Positions 31,768 through 34,713 of a DNA stretch of 34,713 nucleotides are shown here, piece after piece. Each line of letters begins with the position of its first letter. Within the stretch, counting starts at the first letter, position 1. Made by a program: the position numbers and the translations under genes. Source of the stretch: Amycolatopsis acidicola (GTDB lineage Bacteria > Actinomycetota > Actinomycetes > Mycobacteriales > Pseudonocardiaceae); assembly GCF_007713735.2 (NCBI RefSeq), contig NZ_VMNW02000087.1, forward strand, positions 1 to 34,713, written 5' to 3'. Below the pieces are notes generated by a model. It was not told the origin of the DNA, ran no database searches, and saw only the letters and a program-made list of their open reading frames with translations.

Positions 31768-32535
31768 ATGGTGGATTCATCGCTGGCCGGCAAGAGCGCG
31801 CTCATCACCGGTGCGGCGCAAGGCATCGGGGCCGCGATCGCGGAGTTGTTCGCCGCACGGGGCGCCAAGGTCGTGGTCGCCGACATCAATGCGGAAGGCG
31901 GCGAGGAAACCGCCGGCAAGATCGTGAAGGACGGCGGGGAAGCGCAGTTCGTCCGCACCGACGTCACCTCCGCCGCCGATCTCGATGCCGCCGTCAAGGC
32001 GACGGTGGACGCCTACGGCAGACTGGACATCGCGATCAACAACGCGGGGATCGAGGAGCAGGGCTCGGCGTTGCACGAAATCACCGAAGAGGCTTGGGAC
32101 AAGCTGGTTTCGGTGAACCTCAAGGGTGTCTGGCTGTCGATGAAGGCCGAGATCACGCAGATGCTGGGCCAGGGCGGCGGCACGATCGTCAACATGGCGT
32201 CGATCGCCGGGATGGTCGGCCTGCCGCTGGGCATCGCCGACTACTCGGCCGCCAAGGGCGGGGTCGTCGCGCTGACCCGCACCGCGGCCATCGAGTACGT
32301 CAAGAACGGTATCCGCATCAACGCCGTCTGCCCCGGCGTGGTCCGCACTTCGCTGCTCGACAACGCGATCAAGACCGGCATGTTCACCGAGCCCGAAGCG
32401 GCCGCGCTGCACCCGACCGGTGTGCTGATCGACCCGGAGGATGTCGCCGAAGCGTTCCTGTACCTGGCCTCCGACGCGGCCAAACACGTCACCGGCCACG
32501 CGATGCCCATCGACGCGGGCATGGCCGCGGGCTGA
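31768..32535 (+). CDS. Short-chain dehydrogenase/reductase (classical SDR)
   Basis: 255 aa. Classical SDR: cofactor loop TGAAQGIG (14-21), acidic D39 at the end of beta-2 (VVVADIN), pointing to NAD(H) over NADP(H); NNAG (91-94), N117, S145, Y159 and K163 forming the catalytic tetrad (DYSAAKGG). The C-terminus HVTGHAMPIDAGMAAG fits the FabG-like subgroup. Substrate unknown; no metabolic neighbours. ATG 31768 follows AAGGAG with an 11-bp gap (a GTG three bases on is the alternative). Confidence 0.93.
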   Translation: MVDSSLAGKSALITGAAQGIGAAIAELFAARGAKVVVADINAEGGEETAGKIVKDGGEAQFVRTDVTSAADLDAAVKATVDAYGRLDIAINNAGIEEQGSALHEITEEAWDKLVSVNLKGVWLSMKAEITQMLGQGGGTIVNMASIAGMVGLPLGIADYSAAKGGVVALTRTAAIEYVKNGIRINAVCPGVVRTSLLDNAIKTGMFTEPEAAALHPTGVLIDPEDVAEAFLYLASDAAKHVTGHAMPIDAGMAAG

Positions 32536-32550
32536 CCTCGGCTTCGGAGC

Positions 32551-32581
32551 CCCATCTCTGTCCTCTTTGGACGGAGATGGG
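32551..32581 (+). terminator. Terminator hairpin after the SDR gene
   Basis: 13-bp stem CCCATCTCTGTCC / GGACGGAGATGGG (one G-U pair in RNA), loop TCTTT, 15 bp after the stop codon. No U run follows. Confidence 0.6.
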
Positions 32582-32595
32582 AGCGACCCGAAAAA

Positions 32596-32627
32596 AACAG
32601 CCCCCACCGTCACCGGTGGGGGCTGTT
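32596..32627 (-). terminator. Intrinsic terminator of the tRNA operon
   Basis: Perfect 14-bp stem AACAGCCCCCACCG / CGGTGGGGGCTGTT with a 4-nt loop; on the minus strand it is followed by a run of T (32598 down to 32592), and it begins 18 bp beyond the 3' end of tRNA-Phe. The only hairpin in the window with a clear U tract. Confidence 0.85.
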
Positions 32628-32644
32628 CGCTGTGGTCTGAAGAG

Positions 32645-32718
32645 TGGCCAGGGCCGGGGTCGAACCGGCGACCTTCCGCTTTTCAGGCGGACGCTCGTAC
32701 CAACTGAGCTACCTGGCC
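32645..32718 (-). tRNA. tRNA-Phe (GAA)
   Basis: 74 nt including discriminator A. Acceptor GGCCAGG / CCTGGCC; D arm TAGCTCAGTTGGTA; anticodon stem-loop TCCGC-CTGAAAA-GCGGA with anticodon GAA; T arm GGTTCGACCCC. CCA is not encoded. Third gene of the tRNA operon. Confidence 0.97.
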
Positions 32719-32749
32719 GGAAACGCCGGCTGGGAGCCAGACGCTATTG

Positions 32750-32823
32750 CGACCCTGACGGGACTCGAACCCGCGACCTTCGCCGTGACAGGGCGACGCG
32801 CTAACCAACTGCGCCACAGGGCC
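32750..32823 (-). tRNA. tRNA-Asp (GTC)
   Basis: 74 nt including discriminator G. Acceptor GGCCCTG with CAGGGTC (one G-U pair); anticodon stem-loop TCGCC-CTGTCAC-GGCGA with anticodon GTC; T arm GGGTTCGAGTCCC. CCA is not encoded. Middle gene of the operon. Confidence 0.97.
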
Positions 32824-32838
32824 TTGCTTCGTACTGCG

Positions 32839-32911
32839 TACTCCCAACGGGATTCGAACCCGCGTTGCCGCCTTGAAAGGGCGGAGTCCTAGGCCGCTGG
32901 ACGATGGGAGC
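32839..32911 (-). tRNA. tRNA-Glu (TTC)
   Basis: 73 nt including discriminator A. Acceptor GCTCCCA with TGGGAGT (G1-U72 as in other actinobacterial tRNA-Glu); anticodon stem-loop CCGCC-CTTTCAA-GGCGG with anticodon TTC; T arm GGGTTCGAATCCC. CCA is not encoded. First gene of the operon. Confidence 0.97.
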
Positions 32912-32970
32912 TCGGCCGGTTTCGGCGAACCGACCGACCGCGCTCTCAGGTCCCCCCGGGAGCGATTACA

Positions 32971-33000
32971 AGCATAGGGCACGCCTTCCAGCGCCTCCAA
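32971..33000 (-). promoter_or_regulatory. Sigma-70-type promoter of the tRNA operon
   Basis: On the minus strand: -35 TTGGAG (33000-32995), 18-bp spacer, -10 TATGCT (32976-32971), about 60 bp upstream of the tRNA-Glu 5' end. Both boxes are unusually good for this GC-rich sequence. Confidence 0.65.
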
Positions 33001-33105
33001 ACCGGTATCCCCTAAGCCCGTACGCGCGGTTTGACCTGCACGGATGCCTCAACACTACGCCGGATGGCCGCGATTTCGGGCCTGAGCAGGCGAACGTGGG
33101 CCGCG

Positions 33106-33870
33106 TCACTCTTCGTGGGCCTTGGCGATCGCGTCGAGATCGCGGAGCGACGACAGCAGGTCCGACTGCTCCTCAGGCGTCAGTGTCGCGTCGAGCAACT
33201 CGGTCACGACCTCGTCCGTCATCGCCTCCGCGCGCCGCCACCGTTCGTCGAGATCGCTCCGCGCTCGGGCGCGCGCGACCAACGCCTCCGCTTCAGCGGG
33301 CTGCCACGCCGTGCGCAGGAGACGCTCGTACCCGCCCTCCGGATCCGCGACGACCGCCTCCGGGACCGTCACCGCGTTGGCCCGCAAGGCAGCGAAGTGC
33401 ACACCGCCGCGAAACTCGCGCAGGACCATGAGGCTGTGGCCGACCCGCGCCAGCGGTTCAGCCGGGACATCGACCGCTCGCCAGCCCGCGAAGAGAGCAA
33501 GGCCGCTGGCATCGGCGCCGGCGAGCACCTGCTGCAGCAACGCCGCCAACCGCTCTGGATCTTCGAGTCCAGCCAGGTGCGTCCCGGACCAGCGCGCCAG
33601 CGCGTCGGTGTACGCCACGACGGCATCCTTCACGGAGACCGCATTCACCGCGGCCGGAAGCACGAGGGCGAACAGCCAGTGCGGAAAGATCCCGAACAGC
33701 TCGGCGGCCACCGCCGGCGGCAGATCGCCGAGCACCGCGGAACGCCCCCGGAAATACAGCATCCGGGGCGGCAGACCGACCGCCTTCTCGGCCTCGGCCA
33801 GCTCGGCCGACGTCATGAACTTCCCGCCCCAGACCTGAACGATCGGACGGATCTCGCTCGCCATCGCCAT
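33106..33870 (-). CDS. SCO6745-like hypothetical protein
   Basis: 254 aa, function unknown. Resembles the actinobacterial SCO6745 group: KAVGLPPRMLYFRGRSAVLGDLPPAVAAELFGIFPHWL near the N-terminus, a helical Ala/Leu-rich middle (AVVAYTDALARW...LAALLQQVLAG), GLALFAGWRAVDVPAEPLARVGHSLMVLREFRGGVHFAAL, and an acidic helical C-terminus. No membrane helix or catalytic motif seen. ATG 33870 is preceded by TATGGT plus six bases, an arrangement expected of a leaderless mRNA; a second ATG follows at 33864. Isolated from neighbours by about 140 bp upstream and 105 bp downstream. Confidence 0.82.
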   Translation of the reverse strand: MAMASEIRPIVQVWGGKFMTSAELAEAEKAVGLPPRMLYFRGRSAVLGDLPPAVAAELFGIFPHWLFALVLPAAVNAVSVKDAVVAYTDALARWSGTHLAGLEDPERLAALLQQVLAGADASGLALFAGWRAVDVPAEPLARVGHSLMVLREFRGGVHFAALRANAVTVPEAVVADPEGGYERLLRTAWQPAEAEALVARARARSDLDERWRRAEAMTDEVVTELLDATLTPEEQSDLLSSLRDLDAIAKAHEE

Positions 33871-33942
33871 ACGGCGACCATAACGCTGTTACGAAACCTC
33901 GGCAAGGACACGATTCGACGAACGATCAAGAAACAAGGTTGC

Positions 33943-33959
33943 GGTCACCGACCGTGACC
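33943..33959. other. Small inverted repeat in the gap 33871-34011
   Basis: GGTCAC-N5-GTGACC. It could be a terminator for the small gene at 34012-34245 or an operator for the SCO6745-like gene; the sequence does not decide. Confidence 0.3.
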
Positions 33960-34011
33960 ACCGCGGCCCGGCGCCGGAAGACAGCCGACGCCCGCCCAAA
34001 ACCGCGGAAAC

Positions 34012-34245
34012 CTAGCGCTGCGCCGGGTTCTGACCATCCTCGTCCGGAATCAGGCCGAGCATGTCCAGCAACTGCGCGCAGTCCTCCGCATCAGTGGCAC
34101 CAGCCGCCACCGCCATCCGCGCCCGACGCACCTGATCATCGGAAACCCGTGGCGCGTCAGCATGGCCGCCCCGCTGCGAAGGCACCCCGCCATCGGCACC
34201 TTCGTACCGAAGGAGGAACTGTCGAACTTCCACAGACCCGCTCAT
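34012..34245 (-). CDS. Small actinobacterial hypothetical protein, 77 aa
   Basis: Mostly polar; an N-terminal VRQFLLRYEG stretch, a Gly-rich linker, then a helical C-terminal part VSDDQVRRARMAVAAGATDAEDCAQLLDMLGLIPD. The last segment, A-A/T-DAEDC-x-x-LLDMLGL, resembles the end of short proteins I have seen in Pseudonocardiaceae; no function is known to me. The start ATG has a strong GGAGGGG ribosome site with a short gap. Confidence 0.7.
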   Translation of the reverse strand: MSGSVEVRQFLLRYEGADGGVPSQRGGHADAPRVSDDQVRRARMAVAAGATDAEDCAQLLDMLGLIPDEDGQNPAQR

Positions 34246-34713
34246 AGCCCCTCCAAGACGACTAGTTCACAAGCGACTTGGCCGCGAGGCTAGTCAGCGA
34301 AATATCTCCACCACAGCCCCCCGCAGAGTGAACCTGCCCCACCACGACCACGACGGACAGCCACCACCGCAGGTGAACGCACAGCAACACGGACATGACG
34401 CAGCGACCGAAAAAATCATGTCGACCACTCGCATCAACGGCCGGAATCATGTAACAATCGACTTGCTGACACACCCCCGGTCAGCGCCTGTGGAGATCCC
34501 CTCCGGCCCCCGCGTTCCTCCCCCTGGCGCGGGGGCCTCTCCATTCCTACTCGCGGCTTTGCCGCTCGCGGTGCCTTTCCGCTTTGCGGGGGGCGACCCC
34601 CGCGCCCCCGGTGTTGTTTGCTCCTTGCGACTCGAGGTGAGGGGCGGGCATTTGACTAGCTCGGTGGGTGGCGCTTACGGGCCGCGATGAGGGGCGGGCC
34701 AGTGACTTGGCGG
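34246..34713. other. Right-end stretch without a supported gene
   Basis: About 470 bp. It contains a perfect 10-bp GC hairpin, GGCCCCCGCG / CGCGGGGGCC (34505-34537); a GC-rich hairpin-prone segment at 34555-34595; and a directly repeated TGAGGGGCGGGC (near 34636 and 34686). Open frames here have no ribosome site and poor codon bias. The earlier half (34260-34475) is lower in GC than the rest of the window. Confidence 0.5.

Noticed and set aside
31344..32804. 486-residue plus-strand frame across the SDR gene and into the tRNAs
   Set aside because: Shadow of the SDR gene in another frame; it runs through a terminator and a tRNA gene.
32644..32892. 82-residue frame with GLEPATFAVTGRRANQLRHRA-like sequence
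   Set aside because: This is translated antisense of the tRNA genes, a well-known false protein; the tRNA cloverleaves explain the sequence.
32645..32911. tRNA genes as an attachment site for an integrated element
   Set aside because: No integrase, no repeated tRNA 3' end within the window, and ordinary genes on both sides.
34262..34474. 70-residue minus-strand frame with a hydrophobic stretch
   Set aside because: No ATG start or ribosome site, codon bias unlike the neighbours, and no recognisable family.
1..34713. CRISPR array, prophage, insertion sequence or biosynthetic cluster
   Set aside because: No regular spacer-repeat pattern, no transposase or phage genes, and the lone ketoacyl synthase has no biosynthetic partners here.

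Overview
The window is high-GC actinobacterial chromosome, most consistent with a Pseudonocardiaceae genus such as Amycolatopsis. That placement is inferred from strong G/C bias at third codon positions, a complete cvnABCD-type conservon, the DUF397 / XRE-DUF5753 / DUF574-methyltransferase set, and tRNA genes without encoded CCA. It looks like ordinary chromosome rather than an island: I see no transposase, integrase, phage gene, CRISPR array or rRNA.

Layout. 49-2747 holds dnaX and, upstream of it on the same strand, the small SRP RNA, separated by a repeat-rich non-coding stretch. 2760-9135 is a cell-envelope glycosylation module: a GT39 integral-membrane glycosyltransferase, a GT2-GtrA fusion, a sensor kinase and a PhoP-type response regulator on the minus strand, and a divergent Gly-rich membrane-anchored DUF5666-like protein. 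Between the divergent pair are two arrays of CTGTG boxes placed at multiples of 11 bp. 9292-12223 is a DUF397 / Cys-rich hypothetical / DUF574 methyltransferase / XRE-DUF5753 neighbourhood. 12441-13880 is gnd.

13914-17781 is a compact minus-strand operon: MetE-like methyltransferase, IclR regulator, Bcr/CflA efflux pump, and an HTH-ClpN protein. The start of the last gene is preceded by two 17-bp perfect palindromes, the distal one covering the stop codon of the efflux gene. 17852-23959 holds an APC-superfamily transporter, an orphan ketoacyl synthase and a divergent PAS-GGDEF-EAL protein. 24040-26529 has a TetR regulator, a GlxA-type AraC regulator and a divergent flavodoxin-fold quinone reductase.

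26635-27529 encodes two adjacent small proteins that appear to be paralogues. They converge on the conservon cvnA-B-C-D (27565-31365). 31768-32535 is an SDR oxidoreductase. 32645-32911 is a tRNA-Glu/Asp/Phe operon with a recognisable promoter and an intrinsic terminator. The right end has a SCO6745-like protein, a small hypothetical protein and about 470 bp without a gene.

The best candidates for undescribed biology are the PhoP-like two-component system wired to a lipid-linked glycosylation module, and the HTH-ClpN protein with its double palindrome at the end of the MetE-like/IclR/efflux operon. Start codons were revised wherever a ribosome site, operon overlap, base composition or family alignment argued for a shorter protein than the longest open frame.
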